Made by a program: the position numbers and the translations under genes. Below, in pieces: positions 1-5,532 of a stretch of 13,666 nt of DNA. The stretch comes from Dehalococcoidia bacterium (GTDB taxonomy: Bacteria; Chloroflexota; Dehalococcoidia; JACQUA01): positions 1-13,666 of the forward strand of contig JAUYHV010000336.1 in assembly GCA_030689845.1 (NCBI GenBank), read 5' to 3'. Each line of letters starts with the position of its first letter. Position 1 is the stretch's first letter. Below the pieces are notes generated by a model, which was not told the origin of the DNA, did no database searches, and was given only the letters and a program-made list of their open reading frames with translations.

Positions 1-56
1 TATGCCATTGCCGCTCCTCTTTTCCTTTTTGCGACAATGGTAACTAATTTATTTCC

Positions 57-141
57 CGGGTGGGTCAATGATACCGGTTAGGTGGGTCAATGATGGTGGT
101 TATTTCCTGTTTTTGTGGGTCAATGTTCGCGGTTTTTTACA
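57..141. mobile_element. Probable end of an IS21-type insertion sequence
   Basis: Three copies of GTGGGTCAATG lie at 60, 82 and 115, the first two extended to GTGGGTCAATGAT. Their starts are 22 and 33 bases apart, close to two and three helical turns. Multiple short repeats of a GTGGGTCA-like core near the tip are what I associate with IS21-family ends, where transposase binds. The likely tip is the TTTTTTACA run ending at 141. No transposase gene is in view; it would lie left of base 1, and bases 1-56 contain only a short open stretch with no recognisable domain. The family assignment is recall plus pattern, not a match. Confidence 0.5.
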
Positions 142-627
142 GCTGTTGGGCAGTTACAGAAGTAGCAAGGAGATAGCTTAAACCCTTAGAAGTGAAAATC
201 CGCGAAAAATCTCATTATTGGTGGTACAAAAAAGGGGGCAAGCGCAAATACCGGGAAGACTTTAACTGTTGTTGGCCTATAAACATTGGGGACGGTCATC
301 AAACATACAGCCATCAGTTAATGTCAATTATGATTCTATTTAACACTTGACTCAGGCGATAGAAGGGATTACTATATGTCCATAGGATTCACAATAGGGT
401 TATACATATGGTGTACATTGTGGCTAATGAGAAAGAGTATGAACCAGATGGTAAGAGATTTAGGCATTCACCAGCGGGTACACACTTAATGGTCCGACCT
501 CAGAATTATCTAAGCCGTGATAAGAAGTTGTGTTTCCACCTAGACGAGCGAATGATACAATGTGACGATGCAGATTGGACTGAGTGAACTCAAAATTCGC
601 CTATATGGCTCCTATACAAAATAGGAA
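142..627. other. AT-rich accessory stretch with small unclear ORFs
   Basis: No gene can be called with confidence here. Besides the 59-codon ORF listed separately there are two other short open frames. One, at 192-350 (GTG start, 52 codons), has a basic and aromatic beginning (KIREKSHYWWYKKGGKRK) and could be a transposon-derived remnant. The other, at 376-488 (ATG, 37 codons), has the best ribosome binding site of the region: AGAAGGG at 361-367, eight bases upstream. It would encode a hydrophobic then basic peptide (start MSIGFTIGLYIW). These overlap the 408-587 ORF in a different frame, so at most one of that pair is likely real. A short TGAGT-GA-ACTCA palindrome sits at 581-592. Confidence 0.3.
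408..587 (+). CDS. Hypothetical small protein, 59 aa
   Basis: This open frame runs ATG 408 to TGA 585-587 and encodes 59 residues beginning MVYIVANEKEYEPDGKRF. It is hydrophilic, has mixed charge and contains two cysteines and one tryptophan, so it would be a soluble protein; there is no signal peptide or membrane segment. A weak ribosome binding site (ATAGGG at about 394-399) lies eight bases before the ATG. I do not recognise a family. The main support is protein-like composition without long low-complexity runs. Against it are the short length, the overlapping alternative frame at 376-488 and the position just inside a mobile-element border. Confidence 0.25.
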   Translation: MVYIVANEKEYEPDGKRFRHSPAGTHLMVRPQNYLSRDKKLCFHLDERMIQCDDADWTE

Positions 628-634
628 GTGTATA
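613..634. promoter_or_regulatory. Inverted repeat around the RBS of the 640-1452 gene
   Basis: TATACA (613-618) and TGTATA (629-634) are perfect inverted arms separated by ten bases. The loop contains most of the ribosome binding site AGGAAG (623-628) of the downstream gene. It could be a repressor operator or a weak RNA hairpin that exposes or hides the RBS. The arms are AT-rich and only six bases long, so chance is possible. Confidence 0.25.
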
Positions 635-639
635 TAAAC

Positions 640-1452
640 ATGCAAATCTTGGAGGTGCTTTCTGACCCGGGTTGGATTGGTATACTTATTGCAGCAATTG
701 GGCTAGTAGTTGCTTTTTTATTGTATAAAGCTTCACGAATTGGTGCGCAGCTGGCATTTCAAGTTCGGTCATGGAAGCTTATTGAAAAAGGGGAAAAGAC
801 TTTACCCGAAGATGTGGAAATCCTTTTTAGAGGTAGTAGCATTTCACGCCTGATGAAGACTCACGTTATTTTTTGGAATTCCGGCAAGGCTATGGTTTCA
901 GAGAAGAGTATTATACTCGATGATCCATTACGAGTAGTATTTATTAATGGTGCTGAAGTTCTTAGAGTTCGCATTCTTACAATAACTCGAAAAACAAATA
1001 AGTTCACAACCACGATTAATCCAAGTTCACCGAACGAGGTGATTTGCGGTTTTGATTATCTTGATCCAGGGGATGGAGTTGTTATGGAAGTACTCCATAC
1101 TGGAAAACAATATTATCCGGACATCCGAGGAACTTTACGTGGTATACCCAAAGGACCAATGGATTATGGATCTATTCCTGAATTAGTAAATATAGGTCTG
1201 TTCCCACCCAAATATACCAGAAAAATTTTATATGCCGGGCTGATCATGATGCTAATCATAGGTGGATACTTTTTATTCCCAACATTTCTATCCGAATCCC
1301 TTAAGCTTGAAGACAGCCCTTTATTTAATGATAATACAAATATTTGGTTTTTTATGATTCTCATTCTGTTTAATATTGTTTGTGGATCATTTCTGCTATG
1401 GAAGACTAGGAGGCAATATCCAAGTCTTCTTGTAATTGAGGACAATAAATAA
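640..1452 (+). CDS. Unknown membrane protein, one N-terminal and two C-terminal TM segments
   Basis: I do not recognise this 270-residue protein. After a short N-terminus there is one clear membrane segment (about residues 11-28, WIGILIAAIGLVVAFLLY). A mainly beta-type soluble region of about 160 residues follows, and then two membrane segments near the C-terminus (about 198-217 and 234-253) with a short KTRRQ-containing tail. The soluble part is rich in alternating hydrophobic residues and could be an Ig-like or other beta-sandwich domain; that is inference. I chose ATG 640 because AGGAAG (623-628) lies 11 bases upstream. A GTG at 628 in the same frame overlaps that RBS and would add four residues. 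Codon usage and base composition are AT-richer than in the core genes to the right, consistent with accessory DNA. No partner gene is adjacent in the same direction, so it is probably monocistronic. Confidence 0.7.
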   Translation: MQILEVLSDPGWIGILIAAIGLVVAFLLYKASRIGAQLAFQVRSWKLIEKGEKTLPEDVEILFRGSSISRLMKTHVIFWNSGKAMVSEKSIILDDPLRVVFINGAEVLRVRILTITRKTNKFTTTINPSSPNEVICGFDYLDPGDGVVMEVLHTGKQYYPDIRGTLRGIPKGPMDYGSIPELVNIGLFPPKYTRKILYAGLIMMLIIGGYFLFPTFLSESLKLEDSPLFNDNTNIWFFMILILFNIVCGSFLLWKTRRQYPSLLVIEDNK

Positions 1453-1471
1453 GAGTTGTAAGTTACTCTTA
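1450..1471. terminator. Hairpin overlapping the stop codon, weak terminator candidate
   Basis: TAAGAGT (1450-1456) and ACTCTTA (1465-1471) form a perfect seven-pair stem with an eight-base loop, starting on the TAA stop codon of the membrane protein gene. The stem is AT-rich and no T-run follows on the plus strand, so plus-strand termination would be weak. On the minus strand the stem is followed by a T-rich tract. Confidence 0.25.
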
Positions 1472-1705
1472 AGGGAACAGAGATTTGCCGCTTCATTTCA
1501 ACATGTAACGAGTTACGATGTCTAACTTGGCCATTTTGATAAAACTTGCTCAACGGATTATTGTAAACTGCAAGTGTCAGTGTCCCTCTGTATGTAAAAA
1601 AAAGAGGCATTAAGTCCGGTTGCAGCCGCTTTATCAGTCATCGTAATCATGGCATTCCTAGTCCCCCGATACGAACCCCCAAAGTTCAGTCCCGGTTTAA
1701 AGCAA
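1472..1705. other. Non-coding stretch entering the degraded repeat copy
   Basis: No gene is supported from 1472 to about 1615. From about 1619 the sequence becomes recognisably related to 2469-2552. On the plus strand it still reads VAAALSVIVIMAFLV (from 1619), parallel to VAAALSVIIFLAFLV (from 2469), but the frame runs on past the stop position of the right copy. An open minus-strand frame crosses this region into the membrane gene and is treated as a shadow. Confidence 0.5.
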
Positions 1706-1775
1706 TTACTCGTAGTGCGCCGCGCCCCGTGCAACGTTTATTAGCAGCCTTATCGCCCGCACCACATCGGGGCTG
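1619..1775. repeat. Left copy of a diverged direct repeat (partner 2469-2622)
   Basis: This segment aligns in the same orientation with 2469-2622. By hand alignment, the stretch from ACTCGTAGTGCGC (1708) to CGCACCA (1764) differs at 5 of about 57 positions from its partner. The stretch 1622-1676 differs at about 10 of 55. The middle (about 1677-1705) is poorly conserved. The copy holds the end of a minus-strand reading frame and part of a plus-strand hydrophobic frame, so a whole convergent gene junction was duplicated, not one gene end. The two copies bracket the toxin-antitoxin-like pair. Confidence 0.75.
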
Positions 1776-1790
1776 TTGTCAAACGTGCCC
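1706..1790 (-). pseudogene. C-terminal remnant of a DUF4870-like membrane protein gene
   Basis: Read on the minus strand, this fragment ends in VRAIRLLINVARGAAHYE followed by TAA (complement at 1706-1708). The intact gene at 2553-3527 ends in VRAIRLIINVARGAAHYE and TAA. About 27 codons are open, beginning GTFDNSPDV where the intact gene has GTAVGLL. An in-frame TAG lies immediately upstream and no further similarity continues, so the rest of the gene is gone. The near-identical peptide in a fragment too short to function indicates a fairly recent duplication or loss. Confidence 0.7.
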
Positions 1791-1875
1791 TACTCTCCTG
1801 GTGTTTCGTACTTGCCTTGACAATTCATTGACAGTAACTTGCGCATTCGCTCAAAGCAGACAGGTGTTTGAATTT

Positions 1876-1884
1876 TGGTATAAT
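1876..1884 (+). promoter_or_regulatory. Extended -10 promoter of the DUF4258/DUF2283 pair
   Basis: TGGTATAAT (1876-1884) is a perfect extended -10 element (TGnTATAAT). No good -35 hexamer is at 16-18 bases; two TTGACA sequences at 1817 and 1828 are too far upstream to pair with it. Transcription would start near 1891, giving a leader of about 40 bases before the ATG at 1932. Confidence 0.55.
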
Positions 1885-1931
1885 AACCGCATATTGGCCT
1901 ATTTAACTCTTCGTGCCAACAGCTTATCAAG

Positions 1932-2171
1932 ATGATAAAATTAATAATTGTCAAACATGCCGAAAATAGAATGCGGGAATACGACATTCCAGAAGGTTTG
2001 GTTATAAACGCAGTTCAAAATCCGGACAATGTTCTGGATAGTTACAAGGGTAGAAAAATTTACCAGAAGAAATTGAATGGATATATGCTCAGAGTCATAG
2101 TTGAGGAAGATAAAGAGGTTAAAAAGGTCATCACTGTATATAAAGCAAGGAGTGGACGATATGAAATTTAA
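1932..2171 (+). CDS. DUF4258 domain protein, putative toxin
   Basis: This 79-residue protein matches the DUF4258 pattern as I know it. It has an early H...R pair (His9, Arg13 in VKHAENRMREY), a PEGLVINAVQNPD stretch, a central basic and aromatic part (KGRKIYQKKL), a beta hairpin with LRVIVEE, and the C-terminal VITVYKARSGRY signature. DUF4258 proteins are small and related in fold to RelE/BrnT-like toxins, and are commonly encoded next to a small antitoxin-like partner. The next gene overlaps it by 11 bases and encodes a DUF2283 protein, the usual partner. Upstream is an extended -10 promoter, but no convincing ribosome binding site precedes the ATG, so the two products may be made at different rates. 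RNase-type activity is inferred from the fold family, not shown. The flanking repeat copies suggest acquired DNA. Confidence 0.8.
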   Translation: MIKLIIVKHAENRMREYDIPEGLVINAVQNPDNVLDSYKGRKIYQKKLNGYMLRVIVEEDKEVKKVITVYKARSGRYEI

Positions 2172-2376
2172 ATATGACCCTGAAACTGACATTTTGCTTA
2201 TCAAGCTAAGCAAAGCAAAACCGGATTTCGGCGAACAGACTGAGAATATAATAACTCACTACAATAAGCAGTTTAAGCCGGTTGAAATTGAAATACTTGA
2301 CGCCAGTAAAACAACAGCTAAGATTGTTGAAACCATACTTCAAGGGAAAAAGGTGCCGGCAGGTCTCATTTCTTAA
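2161..2376 (+). CDS. DUF2283 domain protein, putative antitoxin
   Basis: This 71-residue protein begins MKFKYDPETDILLIKLS and continues with an EIEILDASKTT block, the typical DUF2283 layout (YDpetD.LyI.l ... IEILDAS). The start at 2161 is set by an excellent ribosome binding site, AAGGAG at 2147-2152, eight bases upstream. An in-frame GTG-type extension back to 2101 would lie inside the upstream gene and carry no RBS. The ATG overlaps the end of the DUF4258 gene (stop 2169-2171), which implies translational coupling and a fixed ratio. Members of this family are acidic-to-neutral small proteins thought to bind and restrain the DUF4258/RelE-like partner. The strong RBS here against the weak one upstream fits the expected antitoxin excess. 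Confidence 0.8.
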   Translation: MKFKYDPETDILLIKLSKAKPDFGEQTENIITHYNKQFKPVEIEILDASKTTAKIVETILQGKKVPAGLIS

Positions 2377-2426
2377 AGACTTCCCTGTTTTCCACCATCG
2401 CTCCCCATTAACTTAGGGAGAATAAT

Positions 2427-2519
2427 ATAAAGAACCTGCCCAAATCGGGACTTTTGATTCTTTTATCGGTGGCGGCAGCTTTATCAGTCATCATATTCCT
2501 GGCATTCCTGGTCAACTGA
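2427..2519 (+). CDS. Possible 30-residue single-TM peptide with a non-AUG start
   Basis: Between the pair and the minus-strand gene there is an open frame whose product reads KNLPKSGLLILLSV followed by AAALSVIIFLAFLVN and a TGA at 2517-2519. That is two lysines and then about 22 hydrophobic residues, the profile of a small membrane peptide. AGGGAG (2415-2420) lies six bases before an ATA at 2427, so translation would need an ATA start. The frame is closed upstream by TAA at 2409. The left repeat copy conserves the hydrophobic peptide with several synonymous or conservative changes, which hints at past selection on the protein. Alternatively the ATG has mutated and this is already a pseudogene. 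I know no family for it. Confidence 0.3.
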   Translation: MKNLPKSGLLILLSVAAALSVIIFLAFLVN

Positions 2520-2622
2520 TAAGAACATTTTGCAACTGCCCCGGTACCCCCTTTACTCGTAGTGCGCAGCGCCCCTGGCAACGTTTATTATCAACCTTAT
2601 CGCCCGCACCAGCAGTCCGACC
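2469..2622. repeat. Right copy of the diverged direct repeat (partner 1619-1775)
   Basis: This is the intact version of the duplicated segment. It holds the end of the small plus-strand hydrophobic frame, a 33-base gap and the last codons of the minus-strand DUF4870-like gene. Inside it TTATCAGT (2481-2488) and ACTGATAA (2515-2522) are perfect eight-base inverted arms 26 bases apart. The right arm is lost in the left copy. Confidence 0.7.
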
Positions 2623-3527
2623 GCTGTCCCGAAGATGATGATGATTAACAGGGCCGGGACGGCAAAATACAGCGAGGTAACGACTGCCGCGTTGGGTATC
2701 ACGTTGAAGTTGAAGGGGAATACGGAAAGGAGGGTGATGACTGTTACCATGGCAAAGACATCAATCACTATGTGAATGATTTCCCTCAGGATATACCTGT
2801 CAAGTATTATCAATAAAACATGGCCCACGATACTTATGGCCAGCGTCGCGTTGAGAATCGGCAGCCACCAGCTAAACTCCGCTGTAAGAACGGGAACCGC
2901 CATCCAACTTGTGGTCCCACCGGACGTGCCGAGGTAATAATAGGCTATGTACCTGTTAAAGAAATTGAAGAATATCAGCAGGGCTATGCTCCAGGCTATG
3001 GCAATGGCGGAGCCGGCTATCCTCGCTTCCCGGTTCCCGTAAATATGCTTCCTGGCCGCGGGCCTGTAAACTCTTTCCGCAGCCGGTTCCACTCCCTCTG
3101 ATACTGTTTCGGCTCTCTCCGCCGGCTCCGGTTGCGGTTCAGGGGGAGGTCCGGGCTCGGCGTACTGGATGGGCCTGCCGGAGGAGTTGATGATGTTTTC
3201 CGCCATATCGCCCGCCCATGCCACTTTATACATTTCACCGTTGAAGGCTTTTACCATGAGGATTATCCAAAGGATAACCCCGATGATATACACCGCCGAG
3301 GAAAGCCCCAGGCCAATAAACGGTATGGGCTTCAATATGTTGGCCGCTACCGTCACGGACCCGAAAACGATTATGGACTGGACGGCGTGAAAACGGACCC
3401 ACCCGTTTTTCTTTTCCAGCACTAAAAAATTGTAATAGAGGTTACCTGTAAAGGCAAGGGGGGTAACCTGTCCGCAGTGCCGTCGGAATAGATTCTTCGA
3501 CTGCCCTGAGAATGACAGTTGACCCAA
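2553..3527 (-). CDS. DUF4870-like multi-pass membrane protein with an aberrant N-terminus
   Basis: The product is 324 residues from a TTG start. Residues about 34-105 (FLVLEKKNGWVRFHAVQS ... ILWIILMVKAFNGEMYKV) fit the DUF4870/Tic20-like small membrane domain with two TM segments. A proline- and glutamate-rich linker (about 121-145) follows, then a second membrane region with four to five TM segments (about 170-310) ending VARGAAHYE. Function is unknown. Family members normally carry another hydrophobic helix and a GWVTG-like turn just before the LEKKN motif. Here that part is replaced by MGQLSFSGQSKNLFRRHCGQ, and codons 4-14 come from a dispersed intergenic repeat. The gene may therefore be 5'-truncated or rebuilt. 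A GGTGG about six bases before the TTG could serve as RBS. It is divergent from typA. Confidence 0.65.
   Translation of the reverse strand: MGQLSFSGQSKNLFRRHCGQVTPLAFTGNLYYNFLVLEKKNGWVRFHAVQSIIVFGSVTVAANILKPIPFIGLGLSSAVYIIGVILWIILMVKAFNGEMYKVAWAGDMAENIINSSGRPIQYAEPGPPPEPQPEPAERAETVSEGVEPAAERVYRPAARKHIYGNREARIAGSAIAIAWSIALLIFFNFFNRYIAYYYLGTSGGTTSWMAVPVLTAEFSWWLPILNATLAISIVGHVLLIILDRYILREIIHIVIDVFAMVTVITLLSVFPFNFNVIPNAAVVTSLYFAVPALLIIIIFGTAVGLLVRAIRLIINVARGAAHYE
3440..3468. repeat. Inverted repeat inside the 5' end of the DUF4870-like gene
   Basis: GGTTACC (3440-3446) and GGTAACC (3462-3468) are perfect inverted arms with a 15-base spacer. They sit exactly where the protein stops resembling its family, so they may mark an insertion or rearrangement scar. 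Confidence 0.35.
3487..3518. repeat. Dispersed intergenic repeat of the CATTCT...AGAATCT type
   Basis: Read on the minus strand this is CTGTCATTCTCAGGG followed by CAGTCGAAGAATCT. It resembles a short repeat seen in many bacterial genomes between genes, usually of the form GTCATTCTGAG...GAAGAATCT. The recognition is from memory and needs a genome-wide search. Here it lies inside the annotated reading frame of the DUF4870-like gene. Confidence 0.45.
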
Positions 3528-3552
3528 ATTGCCACCGGGATAAAGGTAGTTA

Positions 3553-3561
3553 TGTTATAAT
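3553..3561 (+). promoter_or_regulatory. Extended -10 promoter candidate for typA
   Basis: TGTTATAAT (3553-3561) is a perfect TGnTATAAT element with no good -35 at normal spacing; TTGACC at 3519 is 31 bases away. The start point would be near 3568, about 48 bases before the typA ATG. Confidence 0.5.
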
Positions 3562-3572
3562 AATAATAAACA

Positions 3573-3588
3573 AGGCCCTCAGGGGCCT
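3573..3588 (+). terminator. GC-rich hairpin in the typA leader
   Basis: AGGCCC (3573-3578), loop TCAG, GGGCCT (3583-3588) form a perfect six-pair GC-rich stem followed by ATTTCTTT. It has the look of a short intrinsic terminator for read-through from the left. If the extended -10 at 3553 is used, it would form right at the 5' end of the typA mRNA and could stabilise it or attenuate transcription. Confidence 0.4.
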
Positions 3589-3615
3589 ATTTCTTTGAGA
3601 CGGATAATCACTTAT

Positions 3616-5445
3616 ATGTCAGAAAATATCAGGAACATAGCCATCATAGCCCACGTGGACCACGGTAAAACTACCCTGGTGGACGCCATGCTCAAGCAGA
3701 GCCACATATTTCGCAGTAACCAGCAGGTAGGCGAGCTTATCATGGATAGCAACGAGCTTGAACGGGAGAAGGGAATAACCATCCTGTCCAAGAATACGGC
3801 CGTTATCTACCGGGGTGTGAAGATAAACATAATAGATACGCCGGGACATGCCGACTTCAGCGGGGAGGTGGAACGTGTGTTGAATATGGCCGACGGCTGC
3901 CTCCTGGTTATAGACGTAGTCGACGGACCGATGCCGCAGACACGTTTCGTCCTGGAACATGCCCTGAAGAAGGGTCTCAAACCAATAGTTGTCATCAACA
4001 AGATTGACCGCCCGGCAGCCCGGCCCGTGGTGGTGGCCAACATGGTCCAGGACCTTTTTCTGGAGCTGGCCACGGACGCGGAGCAGCTCAATTTCCCCAT
4101 CCTTTATTCCGATGCCAAGGCAGGGTACGCTGTGACCGACCTTAAAGACCAGCCCAGGAGCATGGAACCCCTTTTCGAGGCTATCCTGAAGTACATACCC
4201 CCGCCTTCCGTTGACATCAAGGGAGGTTTCCAACTTTTAGTTGCAGCCCTGAGCTACGACAACCACCTCGGGCAAATCGCCGTTGGACGAATATCCCGGG
4301 GCAAGGTGGCTACGGGTGACCCGGTTGCCCGCATTACAAGGGACGGTTCAATAACCTACCACAAGGTCGTCAGGCTTTTTATCTTCGAGGGACTTTCACG
4401 CATGGAGGTGCCCGGGGCCGCTGCCGGAGAAATCATCGCCCTTGCCGGCCTGGAGGAAGTGGATATCAGCGATACCATAGCCGACGCCGATAAACCCGAG
4501 AAATTGCCCGGTATAGACATCGGCAAGCCCACCGTGCAGATGACTTTCGGGGTGAACAACTCACCCTTCGCCGGACAGGATGGGCGGTACGTGAACTCCA
4601 GGCAGCTTCGTGAACGCCTCTATTCCGAGCTCAGGACCAACATCAGCCTGCGGGTCCAGGATACGGACAGCCCCGAGGTCTTCCTTGTTTCAGGGCGGGG
4701 GGAACTGCACCTGGCCATCCTCATCGAGACCATACGCCGCGAGGGTTTCGAGTTCCAGGTTTCCAAGCCCGAAGCTATTATCGGGGTCGAAAACGGACAG
4801 AAGGTTGAGCCTTATGAACATCTCGTCCTCGATGTTGACGAAACCAGCATCGGGGTATTGATGGAAAACCTTTCAGCCCGGCTGGCCCAGTTAACCAGCA
4901 TGCAAAAAGACGTTCTGGGGCGCGTGCGGCTGGAATTCAAGATCCCCATGCGGGGACAGATCGGTTTCCGGGGATATTTCCTTAAAATAACCCGGGGTAA
5001 CGGAGTCATGAACAGCATATTTTCAGGTTACGAACCTATGCGGGGCGAAGTGAAGTCAACGCGGACCGGCGCCCTGGTTGCCTCCGAGTCCGGGGTTGCC
5101 GTGACCTACGGCTTGAACAATGCCCAGCAGAGGGGGCAGACATTCATCGAACCCGGCACCCTGGTCTACGAGGGAATGGTAGTGGGTGTCCACGCCCGGG
5201 ACAACGACCTGGTAGTGAATATTTGCAAAGAGAAGAAACAGACAAATGTGCGGGCATCCACATCGGATTTCGCCATTAAACTGACCCCTCCCGTACGGAT
5301 GAGCCTGGAGGAAGCCCTGGACTTCGTTGCCGACGACGAGGTTATAGAGGTTACCCCAAAAAACATCCGCCTTCGTAAGCGCGTGTTGTCCGGCGGTAGC
5401 CGTTACCGCTCCCGCTCCGACAAGGCGCTGGTCCTGGCAGAATAA
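3616..5445 (+). CDS. typA: Ribosome-associated GTPase TypA/BipA
   Basis: The 609-residue product is a full-length TypA/BipA, a translational GTPase that binds the 70S ribosome at the EF-G site and supports large-subunit assembly and stress adaptation. The GTPase motifs are in order: AHVDHGKTTL (residues 12-21), the switch I block REKGITI (50-56), DTPGH (74-78) and NKID (128-131). Beta-barrel and EF-G-like domains follow (VSGRGELHLAIL, then the QIGFRG and EPGTLVYEGMVVG blocks). The BipA-specific C-terminal domain is also present (DNDLVVNICKEKKQTNVR to VTPKNIRLRKR). The G5 region reads YSDAKAG (164-170) where most homologues have a Ser-Ala pair, a small departure. I chose ATG 3616 because conserved homology starts at SENIRNIAIIAHVDHGK. 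An in-frame TTG at 3595 would add seven residues, and neither start has a strong RBS. corA follows after about 130 bases with its own promoter. Confidence 0.97.
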   Translation: MSENIRNIAIIAHVDHGKTTLVDAMLKQSHIFRSNQQVGELIMDSNELEREKGITILSKNTAVIYRGVKINIIDTPGHADFSGEVERVLNMADGCLLVIDVVDGPMPQTRFVLEHALKKGLKPIVVINKIDRPAARPVVVANMVQDLFLELATDAEQLNFPILYSDAKAGYAVTDLKDQPRSMEPLFEAILKYIPPPSVDIKGGFQLLVAALSYDNHLGQIAVGRISRGKVATGDPVARITRDGSITYHKVVRLFIFEGLSRMEVPGAAAGEIIALAGLEEVDISDTIADADKPEKLPGIDIGKPTVQMTFGVNNSPFAGQDGRYVNSRQLRERLYSELRTNISLRVQDTDSPEVFLVSGRGELHLAILIETIRREGFEFQVSKPEAIIGVENGQKVEPYEHLVLDVDETSIGVLMENLSARLAQLTSMQKDVLGRVRLEFKIPMRGQIGFRGYFLKITRGNGVMNSIFSGYEPMRGEVKSTRTGALVASESGVAVTYGLNNAQQRGQTFIEPGTLVYEGMVVGVHARDNDLVVNICKEKKQTNVRASTSDFAIKLTPPVRMSLEEALDFVADDEVIEVTPKNIRLRKRVLSGGSRYRSRSDKALVLAE

Positions 5446-5449
5446 GAAG

Positions 5450-5477
5450 TAACGGAATCGTTCCTGCTGTTCCGTTA
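5450..5477 (+). terminator. Hairpin just after typA, terminator candidate
   Basis: TAACGGAA (5450-5457) and TTCCGTTA (5470-5477) are perfect eight-base inverted arms with a 12-base loop, beginning four bases after the typA stop codon. No T-run follows (TCGGGCAGG), so if it terminates it does so inefficiently or with a factor. It may instead protect the mRNA 3' end. Confidence 0.35.
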
Positions 5478-5532
5478 TCGGGCAGGGCCTTGACCTCCCC
5501 TGGCTTTCCCCTGTAAAAACTTTGCATAAAAG

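Noticed and set aside
142..627. CRISPR array or tRNA in the AT-rich left part
   Set aside because: No regularly repeated units beyond the three element-end repeats and no cloverleaf-like sequence were seen.
1164..1610. 148-codon minus-strand open frame overlapping the unknown membrane protein gene
   Set aside because: The plus-strand protein has a clear membrane layout and an RBS; this frame has neither domain nor RBS.
1729..1935. 68-codon plus-strand open frame before the DUF4258 gene
   Set aside because: It reads through the decayed repeat copy on the wrong strand and across the promoter; no protein-like pattern.
2101..2160. Longer start for the DUF2283 protein
   Set aside because: The family begins at MKFKYDPETD and AAGGAG is perfectly placed for ATG 2161.
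2401..2420. CTCCC...GGGAG as terminator of the toxin-antitoxin-like pair
   Set aside because: Only five pairs with a ten-base loop and no T-run; its right arm also works as an RBS-like AGGGAG.
3519..3561. TTGACC at 3519 as -35 for the TATAAT at 3556
   Set aside because: Spacing of 31 bases is far too long; the TG motif makes an extended -10 the better reading.
3619..4233. 204-codon open frame on the minus strand inside typA
   Set aside because: It is antisense to the conserved GTPase domain and shows no recognisable motif; a shadow of GC-rich coding sequence.
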